Shown in pieces: positions 43,401 to 47,925 of a stretch of DNA of 64,000 bases; position 1 is the stretch's first letter; each line of letters starts with the position of its first letter. The notes under the pieces are model-generated. The model did no database searches and was not told the origin of the DNA. It worked only from the letters and a program-made list of their open reading frames with translations. The DNA lies in contig NC_066528.1 of NCBI RefSeq assembly GCF_024679095.1, positions 17,350,858-17,414,857 on the forward strand. Direction: 5' to 3'. The DNA comes from Eriocheir sinensis. Its lineage: Eukaryota; Arthropoda; Malacostraca; Decapoda; Varunidae. Made by a program: the position numbers and the translations under genes.

Positions 43401-45975
43401 ATATGCCATAGAGCTTGAGTTGTATTGCTGTGGATTGTGGCATACGTCTCTCTAGCAGTCATTTGAAAAAATGCGTACCTACTGGTCAAGTCTTGATTTC
43501 CTTGTCCAGTAGGTACGCACCTTTTTTCCAGTTTATAGATATGTACTGGAATAAAACCAACACCTATTTCTTGAAGTTTACCCTCCCAGATCAACCTGCA
43601 AAAAGGAAAAAGAAAAAAAAAAAATACACCGGAAACAAGGCAGACAACAAAAACGAAATTTGCAATCCTTAGCATTTCCCTAAGAAAACTACCACATTTC
43701 CTAATTGCATTCTTTTAGGGTACATAGTTTTTATGATATACATGTTATTTGTGGGATACTTCTGTATATGATGGAGGGATGGTTGAAGTATAATATGATA
43801 TGAAGTTTGTTGATTTTGCTTTGGTCTTTTTTTGTGGGGACATTTTTAAATGCCAAATGTGTACGTACTGGACCACTGCGTACCTACTGGTTACCTTACC
43901 CTATGCCCCAAAAGTGACCGCTGGGGTGATGATCCTTTAGCTAATCGGTCATTCAGTTTGTTCTCTGCCCGGACTTATACTCAGAAGGTACGGGTTTGAT
44001 CCCTGGCACTCATTGGTGATACGTTATGGGATGCCAAACTACAAATATTTGCTTGTCTTTGGCTACCATGGGGGCTTCGTGGTGCAGTGGTTAGCACACT
44101 CGCCTCACAACCGAGAAAGCCCGGGTTCGATTCCCAGGCGGAGTGGAAAAATTTGAGCGGCTTTTCTGATACCCTACGCCCCTGTCCACCCAGCAGTGAA
44201 TGGGTACTGGGTATTAATTGGGGGTCGTGTCCCGTCTCCTGGGGTCTGTTCCCTTCTCCTATAATTCCTTCCCTTTCTGTCTCTCTCTGGCATATGACCA
44301 CAGATGTTGCGCCGACTAAACCAAACTTTCCGACTTTTCTTTGGCTACCATAACCACTAAACTCCTCTTCTTGCTCTCCTCTCCTCTCCTCTCCTCTCCT
44401 CTCATCTCCTTTCCTCTCTCCTCTCCTCTCCTCTTCTCTCTCCTCTCAATCTCTTCCTCCTCCTCCTTCAATATGTTTTCCCTCCCCAGCGATCACCAGC
44501 GAGTGGGTGTGTTGCTTCACGAGATCGACACTTACCCCGACACTTTCATGAACGGGCACTTCCTGGCGGCCGTTCTGAAGCTGGAAGATGACGAGCCTTT
44601 TGTCATCGTCATAGGAGAGGAGGAAGATGTGAGTATCGCCTGTCATCACCATCAATCATCATCATTATCATCAAACCAGTAATGTAGTGTTAGTGTGTAT
44701 GTTGTATTTCACGTATCTCTGGGATGTTTGTGAATGGGGAAGAAGGATTAGGGTAGTTGGGATGGGTATATGTGTGTTCTTTCATCCTCAAAGTCTTTAT
44801 TTCATTGGTAGGTTGAAGAGAGAAAATGGATTCGTGGAGTTGGTTCCAAGTGATTCCTGTTCTGTGGGGCGTCCCGTCATGGAAGTCTTTAAAGGGGGCT
44901 ACTTCTGGGCACTGTAGGGTCTAGCCAAGGTAATTTTAAAAGCACATTCTTCAGTTCTATTCACAAACACATCCTTCAGTTCTTTCTTGTTCTGTGGGGC
45001 ATCTTGTCATGGAAGTCTCAAGGGGGGCATCTTCTGGGCACTGTAGGGTCTAGCCAAGGTAATTTTAAAAGCACATTCTTCAGTTCTATTCACAAACACA
45101 TCCTTCAGTTCTTTCTTGTTCTGTGGGGCGTCTTGTCATGGAAGTCTTTAAGGGGGGCATCTTCTGGGCACTGTAGGGTCTTGTCAAGGTAATTTTAAAA
45201 GCACATTCTTCATTTCTATTCACACAGACATCTTTCAGTTCATTCCAAGCATTAGTCCTTGAAATTCTTGTTTTGTGGGGTGTCTTGTCATGGAAGTCTT
45301 AAAGGGAGGCAGCTTCTGGGCACTGTTTGTAGGGTCTTGCCAAGGTAATTTTACATGCATATTCCTCAGTTCTATTCACACATATACCCTTCAATTCATT
45401 CCAAGCATTAGTCCTTGAAATTCTTGTTTTGTGGGGCGTCTTGTCATGGAAGTCTTAAAGGGAGGCAGCTTCTGGGCACTGTAGGGTCTAGCCAAGGTAA
45501 TTTTACATGCATATTCCTCAGTTCTATTCACACATATACCCTTCAATTCATTCCAAGCATTAGTCCTTGAAATTCTTGTTTTGTGGGGCATCTTGTCATG
45601 GAAGTCTTAAAGGGAGGCAGCTTCTGGGCAATGTTTGTAGGGTCTAGCCAAGGTAATTTTACATGCATATTCCTCAGTTCTATTCACACATATACCCTTC
45701 AGTTCATTCCAAGCATTAGTCCTTGACATTCTTGTTTTGTGGGGCGTCCCGTCATGGAAGTCTTAAAGGGAGGCAGCTTCTGGGCACTGTAGGGTCTAGC
45801 CAAGGTGACTTTGCACACACATTCAGCAGTAACAACCAAGCTCAATTCCCTCCCGTGATTCTTGTGTTGCCTTCATGCCACTACACCAAGAGGGATTTGC
45901 ATATTAATTGCATGTTTCTTTCTGTTTCAGGTTCTTGCATACACACTTGATGCACAGCAGACTGAGTTAGGGTAA
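23405..45975 (+). CDS. Multi-Tudor protein with CCCH zinc finger (19 coding exons)
   Basis: Exons: 23405-23485, 24405-24555, 25115-25508, 26704-27625, 28075-29201, 30764-30972, 31675-31834, 32917-33067, 33342-33476, 34548-34666, 34917-35065, 35574-35623, 36968-37160, 37697-37855, 39155-39369, 40048-40137, 41002-41126, 44490-44628, 45931-45975. All are GT-AG and phase-consistent, 1537 residues. N-terminus helical (1-208); 209-516 proline-rich; 529-838 KVDEGR-type heptads; 962-1150 extended Tudor 1 (HFYLVL, GSCWAVRWTDGRWYRGKV, LLVDTGEDGEV); 1256-1275 CCCH finger; about 1290-1500 extended Tudor 2 (VFFLDLGYEEWV). Extended Tudor domains bind methylarginine tails of Piwi proteins in germline granules; here both aromatic-cage motifs look degenerate (DTG, DLG instead of DYG), so binding is uncertain. 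The combination with CCCH does not let me name an orthologue. Function in small-RNA/germ-granule biology is inferred. Confidence 0.9.
23467..24120 (+). repeat. About 120-140-bp tandem repeat seeded by the exon 1/intron 1 junction
   Basis: ATTG[C/T]GGAGGT[G/T]AG occurs at the true junction (23478) and at about 23597, 23733, 23860 and 23999. About 20 exon bases are included (ATCG..C.G.CATTG.GGAG). The second copy keeps a good GTGAGT donor; later ones read GTTAGC. Confidence 0.88.
24405..24555 (+). CDS. Tudor gene exon 2
   Basis: Acceptor AATCTGACAG. Encodes VRRVALSKKSISTEELWRQ and a helical stretch. Several GT sites exist; GAG/GTGGGC at 24556 is the best one in the phase (1) required by exon 3, so the end is slightly uncertain. 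Confidence 0.8.
24639..24862. mobile_element. TTAA-flanked piggyBac-like MITE, Tudor intron 2
   Basis: TTAA/CCCAGTAGCAGCGGGGATC ... CGTCGCTGCTACCGGG/TTAA, 224 bp, with two subterminal 34-bp units. Opposite orientation to 18181-18437. Confidence 0.87.
25115..25508 (+). CDS. Tudor gene exon 3
   Basis: Acceptor TTTATCCCACAG, donor ATAAG/GTAGGC. Encodes residues 78-208: an acidic helix (VERYTHLLHLLNDEIKAKII), an EGGEPEGGE stretch, and LEDIIIRPLKEKW. No known domain recognised. Confidence 0.88.
25565..25660 (+). repeat. Dispersed poly(A)-ended repeat, Tudor intron 3
   Basis: AGGAGCAGCGAGTAGTGGG, T-rich, GTGCCCTTGTGC, TCCTTTGCTGTTAATAAAAA. Same family as 11166-11280. Confidence 0.6.
25830..26015 (+). 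mobile_element. Single copy of the 105-bp TIR element family, Tudor intron 3
   Basis: GGGGGTCAGTCGGGTTC, GGTACAGAAGAAGGGTCA, ACTACCACCAGGGTCATAA, GAAAGCCTTGTCAAAT: reverse complement of one ANKS3-array unit, unexpanded. Confidence 0.75.
26361..26618. mobile_element. TTAA-type piggyBac-like MITE, Tudor intron 3
   Basis: The left site has mutated to ATAA (26362-26365) before CCCGGTAGCAGCG; right end GCTGCTACCAGG/TTAA. Three 34-bp units inside. It ends 85 bp before the exon 4 acceptor. Confidence 0.82.
26704..27625 (+). CDS. Tudor gene exon 4 (proline-rich)
   Basis: Acceptor TGCTTTTCAG, donor GATAAG/GTTAGT. Encodes residues 209-516, very rich in Pro, Ser, Phe and Leu, with two polyproline runs from CTC-repeat microsatellites near 27118-27141 and 27558-27590. 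Likely disordered; phase 2 in and 0 out match both neighbours. Confidence 0.85.
27626..28074. other. Tudor intron 4
   Basis: AT-rich intron with loosely repeated TTTAAATTCT motifs; no gene or element recognised. Confidence 0.6.
28075..29201 (+). CDS. Tudor gene exon 5 (heptapeptide repeat)
   Basis: Acceptor CACCACGCAG, donor TCTCG/GTAAGT. Residues 517-891. A 21-bp unit encodes KVDEGR plus one variable residue (G, V, A, T, E), about 44 times (28111-29040) without one frame-breaking indel. Unique flanks are IRTEVKEGHLAT and DDPVSRSKCSRAHNAQRACK. Highly charged and probably extended; no family recognised. Large open frames on the other strand arise from the 21-bp period. Confidence 0.87.
28111..29040 (+). 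repeat. Coding 21-bp minisatellite
   Basis: About 44 units of GTGGATGAAGGGAGAGGAAAA type. Differences are substitutions; longer blocks are also duplicated (28552-28690 resembles 28792-28930). All length changes are multiples of 21. Confidence 0.93.
29305..30720. repeat. 52-bp minisatellite, Tudor intron 5
   Basis: About 27 units of ATTGAGTGTGCTGAGAGGGA plus GTGCCAGAACAGGGAGAG. Subtypes GATGGAAATAGCAGG and GTTGGGAGTAGC[A/T]GG are interspersed. Unlike the exon 5 repeat, several units have 1-4-base indels, as expected without coding constraint. Confidence 0.92.
30764..30972 (+). CDS. Tudor gene exon 6
   Basis: Acceptor TTTTCTTACAG, donor TCAG/GTAAGG. Residues 892-961, an acidic linker with SQWTIESLDETFEDYVS. 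No domain recognised. Confidence 0.88.
31110..31330 (+). mobile_element. 105-bp family TIR element, Tudor intron 6, copy 1
   Basis: TCACATCAACTATATCC, AGTCAGGTCCTAATGAGTG, GAAATGCCCAGAACTCC, and an end GGAATGTCTTAGAATATAATC resembling TTATAAGA-type termini. Confidence 0.65.
31455..31660 (+). mobile_element. 105-bp family TIR element, Tudor intron 6, copy 2
   Basis: GGGGGTCAGTCGGGTTCC through GAAAGCCTTGTCAAATACG; it stops about 15-25 bp before the exon 7 acceptor. Confidence 0.75.
31675..31834 (+). CDS. Tudor gene exon 7 (extended Tudor 1, first strands)
   Basis: Acceptor ATGTCTTTCAG, donor AAAA/GTAAGT. Encodes VEEAVLSYAKNPAHFYLVL, the N-terminal SN-like strand motif of extended Tudor modules (His1000). 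Confidence 0.92.
31788..32785 (+). repeat. About 130-145-bp tandem repeat seeded by the exon 7/intron 7 junction
   Basis: The exon end (TTTACCTGGTACTTGGGCGA ... GACACAGTGC) aligns with intronic TTTACTTGGTGTTTAGAAGA ... GACATAGTTGAG at about 31927, 32055, 32190, 32328, 32473, 32616 and 32766. Downstream AGTGTT...GTATGTTTGTAT matches the start of the intron. The copies have lost the GTAAGT donor. Confidence 0.85.
32917..33067 (+). CDS. Tudor gene exon 8 (Tudor barrel start)
   Basis: Acceptor TTCCCCCTCCAG, donor AAG/GTAATG. Encodes LSEDLEEMY and GSCWAVRWTDGRWYRGKV, the signature opening of the Tudor barrel (Trp-Tyr-Arg-Gly at about 1051-1054). Confidence 0.93.
33120..33310 (+). repeat. Dispersed poly(A)-type repeat, Tudor intron 8
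   Basis: GAGCAGCGTCTACAGGGGAA, TTTTGTTGCTGTTTTTGTTC, GAGCTGTCTCCTTGCTCTAA, (TAAA)n, then a partial second copy. Unexpanded relative of the 14.7-14.95 kb element. Confidence 0.65.
33342..33476 (+). CDS. Tudor gene exon 9 (Tudor barrel end)
   Basis: Acceptor AACTCGGCAG, donor GAG/GTATGT. Encodes WWVRVLLVDTGEDGEVPT and LPCQALPCHL. DTG (1077-1079) replaces the usual DYG of sDMA-binding Tudor domains. Confidence 0.93.
33754..34360. mobile_element. TTAA-flanked piggyBac-like MITE with 13 subterminal 34-bp units
   Basis: TTAA/CCCGGTAGCAGCGATGGG ... CCGCTGCTACCGGG/TTAA, 607 bp. The enlargement is entirely a 34-bp array (GTGTAGCAGCGATGGGCCAA, GACGGG/GATGGG variants alternating). In Tudor intron 9. 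Confidence 0.9.
34548..34666 (+). CDS. Tudor gene exon 10
   Basis: Acceptor GTGTTGCAG, donor CCT/GTAAGT. Encodes VFPVQQWELEPWPSSTTQAF, the region returning to the SN-like fold. Confidence 0.92.
34917..35065 (+). CDS. Tudor gene exon 11
   Basis: Acceptor GTTGGTTAAG (weak tract), donor TTAG/GTAAGT. Encodes DGTFGVILERSDGELVNFLM and an acidic helix; closes extended Tudor 1. Confidence 0.9.
35095..35352. mobile_element. TTAA-type piggyBac-like MITE, Tudor intron 11
   Basis: TTAG/CCCGGTAGCAGCGACGGG ... CTGCTGCTACTGGG/TTAA; left target site mutated by one base. Begins 30 bp after the exon 11 donor. Confidence 0.85.
35574..35623 (+). CDS. Tudor gene exon 12 (50 nt)
   Basis: Acceptor CTGCTTCCAG, donor CCT/GTGAGT. 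Encodes GTLEEEASESRHDELIP, an acidic linker. Short, but phase and sites fit. Confidence 0.85.
35712..36705. mobile_element. LINE RT fragments in head-to-head inverted arrangement, Tudor intron 12
   Basis: 35712-35920 is + oriented (DFLQEDITKLQEWNKKWLLQ region to TTEAEKDLG). 35935-36700 is - oriented, with about 6 partly deleted minisatellite units and the same RT start near 36640-36700. The two arms are complementary over roughly 200 bp. Confidence 0.82.
36725..36915 (+). mobile_element. SINE 3' part, Tudor intron 12
   Basis: GATACCCTACGCCCCTGTCC ... CATATGACCACAGATGTTGC ... matching the body of the complete SINE at 44070-44337; the tRNA-like head is missing. Ends about 50 bp before the exon 13 acceptor. 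Confidence 0.82.
36968..37160 (+). CDS. Tudor gene exon 13 (CCCH zinc finger)
   Basis: Acceptor TGTCTTCCCCAG. The donor must be 37161 (GAGAG/GTGGGT): the nearer GTAAGG at 37151 would run exon 14 into a stop. C1256-x8-C1265-x5-C1271-x3-H1275 (CKYHRAGLWCPRGKACPWEH) is a canonical CCCH spacing used in RNA-binding fingers. Confidence 0.92.
37227..37470. repeat. (GA)n microsatellites and poly(A)
   Basis: (GA) runs at about 37230-37290 and 37369-37403 in a duplicated segment (GACTGGTGCATGTGGAGGAA), then A20 at 37440-37460. Confidence 0.92.
37697..37855 (+). CDS. Tudor gene exon 14 (extended Tudor 2, first strands)
   Basis: Acceptor CTTCACCCAG, donor TTAG/GTAAGT. Encodes SLVAVTVMSVTSPSHFYVHL, parallel to HFYLVL of module 1. 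Confidence 0.92.
37925..38800 (-). mobile_element. LINE RT fragment with 66-72-bp minisatellite, Tudor intron 14
   Basis: About 10 copies of NTPLSTTEAEKDLGVYVTRQ on the - strand, anchored at 38700-38795 by ITKLQKWSKKWLLQFTKEKC. Units lack the LPVKGYP segment of the 5.5-kb array. Ends in a boundary shared with 5.4 kb (GATTGCCATGGATTTCGCC). Confidence 0.85.
38802..39079. mobile_element. TTAA-flanked piggyBac-like MITE interrupted by a poly(A) repeat
   Basis: TTAA/CCTGGTAGCAGCAGGGATC ... TCACTGCTACCGGG/TTAA. 38926-39014 is an inserted copy of the dispersed poly(A) repeat (GGAGCAGTGACTAGCGGGC ... CCTTTGCTGTAAAAAAA). Nested order: MITE first, retroposon second. Confidence 0.85.
39155..39369 (+). 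CDS. Tudor gene exon 15
   Basis: Acceptor TTTCCTATCAG, donor AAG/GTGGGT. Encodes VLLVGMQKHYSMGRNRRRRN, GELMVLLEGVPEKPDCSRVL, then VDDCRDDGCRVK. Confidence 0.92.
39410..39625 (+). mobile_element. 105-bp family TIR element with visible terminal repeats, Tudor intron 15
   Basis: GGCATTATAAGATGCTT at one end and AAATATCTTATAATAC at the other form short inverted termini. The interior holds one unexpanded 105-bp module. Best intact single copy. Begins about 40 bp after the exon 15 donor. Confidence 0.8.
39630..39960. repeat. (GGA)n-rich tract
   Basis: Purine-only runs 39632-39710 and 39775-39850; no gene despite an open poly-Glu frame. Confidence 0.92.
40048..40137 (+). CDS. Tudor gene exon 16 (Tudor barrel)
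   Basis: Acceptor CTCACTCAG, donor CAG/GTATGT. Encodes VFFLDLGYEEWVSDESLLPM; DLG (1410-1412) is in the DYG position. Confidence 0.92.
40060..40395 (+). repeat. About 112-bp tandem repeat containing the end of exon 16
   Basis: CCTCCTTCCCATGCCTTCAC ... CCCCACAGGTATGTCCATAA occurs at exon 16 and twice more (ends near 40248 and 40350). GTATGT donors are retained, but an acceptor at each copy's start is not. Confidence 0.9.
40866..41001 (+). repeat. 68-bp tandem duplication including the exon 17 acceptor
   Basis: TTTTGTTGCCCTTGTAAAAA ... AATCGTTCCTTTCCTTGAGG is followed by the same with CCTCTCCTTAGG. The first copy's acceptor now reads TTGAG rather than TTAG. Confidence 0.85.
41002..41126 (+). 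CDS. Tudor gene exon 17
   Basis: Acceptor CCTCTCCTTAG, donor GACAG/GTGAGG. Encodes AVECWLAWVDPPGDGWSPEA and MGRQLFATVVDVD, the C-terminal SN-like part. Confidence 0.92.
41171..41499. mobile_element. TTAA-flanked piggyBac-like MITE, Tudor intron 17
   Basis: TTAA/CCCGGTAGCAGCGACGGG ... CCGCTGCTACCGGG/TTAA; about five 34-bp units at the left end. Well preserved. Confidence 0.9.
41586..43901. mobile_element. 2.3-kb DNA transposon derivative with TA sites and CAGTAGGTAC subterminal repeats
   Basis: TA/GGGTAAGGTAACCAGTAGGT ... inverted ... ACCTACTGGTTACCTTACCC/TA. TIRs of about 28 bp, including GTACGC, match with no mismatch I can see. The motif CAGTAGGTAC (or its complement) recurs several times inside both ends (about 41810, 43290-43330, 43480-43515, 43860). 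No transposase frame. Superfamily not assigned. Confidence 0.82.
42310..43054. mobile_element. Nested TTAA-flanked TIR element (745 bp)
   Basis: TTAA/GGGGACTGGCTGGTTGCCGA ... TCGGCAACCAGCCGGTTCCC/TTAA; TIRs of 20 bp with 2 mismatches. No ORF. It lies wholly within the 2.3-kb element, hence is younger. TTAA sites suggest piggyBac-type mobilisation, but the TIR start differs from the CCCGG family. Confidence 0.82.
44070..44337 (+). mobile_element. Complete tRNA-derived SINE with 14-bp target-site duplication
   Basis: A box-like GTGGTGCAGTGGTTAGCAC, B box GGGTTCGATTCCC, body with CCTGTCCACCCAGCAGTGAA and CATATGACCACAGATGTTGC. Flanked by perfect direct repeats TCTTTGGCTACCAT (44056-44069 and 44338-44351), showing target-primed insertion into Tudor intron 17. 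Confidence 0.92.
44490..44628 (+). CDS. Tudor gene exon 18
   Basis: Acceptor TTCCCTCCCCAG, donor GAT/GTGAGT. Encodes RVGVLLHEIDTYPDTFMNGH and an acidic end (IGEEED). Confidence 0.92.
44815..45815. repeat. Tandem repeat of about 130-170 bp, 7 copies, Tudor intron 18
   Basis: TGTGGGGCGTCTTGTCATGG, GGCACTGTAGGGTCTAGCC, AAGGTAATTTTA recur. Later units gain a 40-base insert (CATTCCAAGCATTAGTCCTT). Each unit has a donor-like AAG/GTAATT; no protein coding seen. Confidence 0.88.
45931..45975 (+). CDS. Tudor gene last coding exon
   Basis: Acceptor TTTCTGTTTCAG. Encodes VLAYTLDAQQTELG then TAA at 45973-45975. An ATTAAA at 45998 and AATAAA at 46118 (the latter inside a TIR element) could serve polyadenylation; neither is proven. 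Confidence 0.82.
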   Translation, partial: VLAYTLDAQQTELG

Positions 45976-46103
45976 AAGGCTTCCATCCTCTCCAGCCATT
46001 AAACCCAGTAAGTCAGGATTCAGTTCACCTTACATGGTTTTGGTTTTATGTGATACCCAGTGGTGTTTATGTTTCAAGTTTATATTGAGGAAAAAACAAG
46101 GAA

Positions 46104-46353
46104 TATATCGTCACCCTAATAAAATAATCGCCTAAGTCATTTTTCAGTGATTTCCAGGTTTTTGTCTACATCAATTTTTCAACATGACGCTCATTTTTGT
46201 AGAGTTGCCTCCGTCATTCAGGGTTTGAGTGTTCTAGAATTCGCCTTTTCATTTCTGCCTAAATCTTAAGCCAAATGAGATAATGACTGTTCTGATTTCC
46301 TGTAAAGTAGAAAATAGTGACTTACGCGGTTTGTTTACGAAGGTGACGATATA
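46104..46353. mobile_element. TIR element (MITE), TA-flanked
   Basis: TATATCGTCACCCTAATAAA ... CGAAGGTGACGATATA; arms also share GTAAGTCA/TGACTTAC. About 250 bp, no ORF. Contains an AATAAA at 46118. Confidence 0.75.
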
Positions 46354-46356
46354 CTT

Positions 46357-46548
46357 CAGTCATCCCTCAAATAGTACGGTTTTCAATAGTTCGGTTTCAG
46401 TTTTTCGTGGATTTTCATGAAGATTTTTTTAGAATGTTTGAATTTCTCGATGAGCAGGAAATTTAAAAATCCTAAAAAGATCCATGACAATCCGTATAAA
46501 ACCAAAACTGAACTAGTATTGGAAGCCGTACTATTTGAGGGACGACTG
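46357..46548. mobile_element. pogo/Tigger-like MITE
   Basis: CAGTCATCCCTCAAATAGTA ... TACTATTTGAGGGACGACTG, 192 bp. CAGT[C/T].TCCCTC termini are typical of the Tc1/mariner pogo/Tigger group. Immediately adjoins the previous element. Confidence 0.78.
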
Positions 46549-46962
46549 TATTTGAGTATATTCCATTAAGTTTGTGGAAACGTCACACAAGGCTTGAGCC
46601 ATCACGGTTATGTAGTTAGACCAGCCACACACACATGCTCAGGGGGTTGATGGAGTGCCTCACCTTGCGCCAGTGTTTATATAGTTCCTCCGGGCTTTCT
46701 GAATTATTGAAAAACTCTTGCATTGTTTTTTTCAGTTTTAATTGTATAACTTCCATATTTGGTGGTCAAATATTTTAATTCTGGCAACGGAATCTATAGT
46801 TTTTTAATTCTTTGTTTAAATCCTGCAGAAATGTGTTTATGCAGTCTTAATTTTGTAGTTTTATCATTTGGTGGGTCAGAAATGATTTTTTTGATAACGG
46901 AATCTATTTTTTATTTTATTTTAACATATGTGGAGGAGAGCATAGGGATGAAGTTGACTCAT

Positions 46963-47212
46963 ACAAGGTTGCGGCCCACTGCATGCGGTTTGCTGGGAGG
47001 GTTGAGGGTAGCGGGTTGCCTAGCAGGTCAGCGGCAAGAACAAACACATGTGATCTGATACGAGTGGGTAAGCTTGGAGGGAACCTGTTACCCGCGTCCG
47101 GTATGGCCACTCGTATTAGATAACGTGTTTGTTCTTGCCGCTGACCCACTAGGCAACCCGCTACCCTCTACCCTCCCAGCAAACCGCATGCAGTGTGGCC
47201 GCACCCTTACAG
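46963..47212. mobile_element. Foldback element, long inverted arms
   Basis: GCATGCGGTTTGCTGGGAGG ... CCTCCCAGCAAACCGCATGC; also TAGCGGGTTGCCTAG and GGCAAGAACAAACA arms. Nearly the whole 250 bp pairs with itself around a loop near 47060-47110. Confidence 0.85.
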
Positions 47213-47337
47213 TGGAAATGGTGAGTGTGTTGTTGGAACATGTGCCGGGCATCAAAGGACAGTGTTCATTGAGTCTGAATCTCCCTGCACAGGTTTTGTT
47301 CACTCGGCTGTGTTGTTGCATGTGCTTAGTGCCTCAG

Positions 47338-47601
47338 GGCCGCTTTCACAATCACCGTTTGTTTTGATCGTTACCAATGGCGGCGATTGACGCTATAGTT
47401 TTCCACGTGAAACTGGCCTTTGGGGTAGTGGCGGCTGCTGCAGAGGAAGCGAGAGGTGTTGAGTGGGTGTGGCAAGGTGCGGGGCTAGGCTAACCCCGCA
47501 GCCCCCACTACCCCATCGGCCAGTTTCACATGGAAATACTATAGCAGCGATAACAGCCATTGGTGACGATCAAAACAAGCAAAACGACTGTGAAAGCGGC
47601 C
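47338..47601. mobile_element. Foldback MITE with GGCCGCTTTCACA termini
   Basis: GGCCGCTTTCACAATCACCG ... CGACTGTGAAAGCGGCC, with TTTGATCGTTACCAATGGC / GCCATTGGTGACGATCAAA and GAAACTGGCC / GGCCAGTTTC arms. 264 bp, no ORF. Confidence 0.85.
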
Positions 47602-47925
47602 ATTAGTCTGTAAGAAACCAGGTAAACTCTGTCAGCCGTCACAGTTTGAGATGAATTGATGCAAGACATGTAATTTTTGCATGCCAAGGCTGTGGCTGAG
47701 GTGTCGCTTGGCAAATTATGCACTCAAACTGTGAATTATGAAGTCATGTGAAATTAGTGACAATCTCATACTTCATGTGAAATTAAACATGAATATAAAA
47801 GATGAAAAGCAAAAACACATTTCTGTACTCCACTCTGCGTTGTGTGAACTGGTGGGAAGGGACTTGAGGCTCACGGACAGGTGGGGAGTGAGTCTTACAT
47901 CAGAGTATTTTTATTATTATTATTA
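47602..47925. other. Unannotated stretch before the 74-bp satellite
   Basis: Contains one small inverted repeat (TCACAGTTTGAG near 47640, CTCAAACTGTGA near 47722). No gene. Confidence 0.4.
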
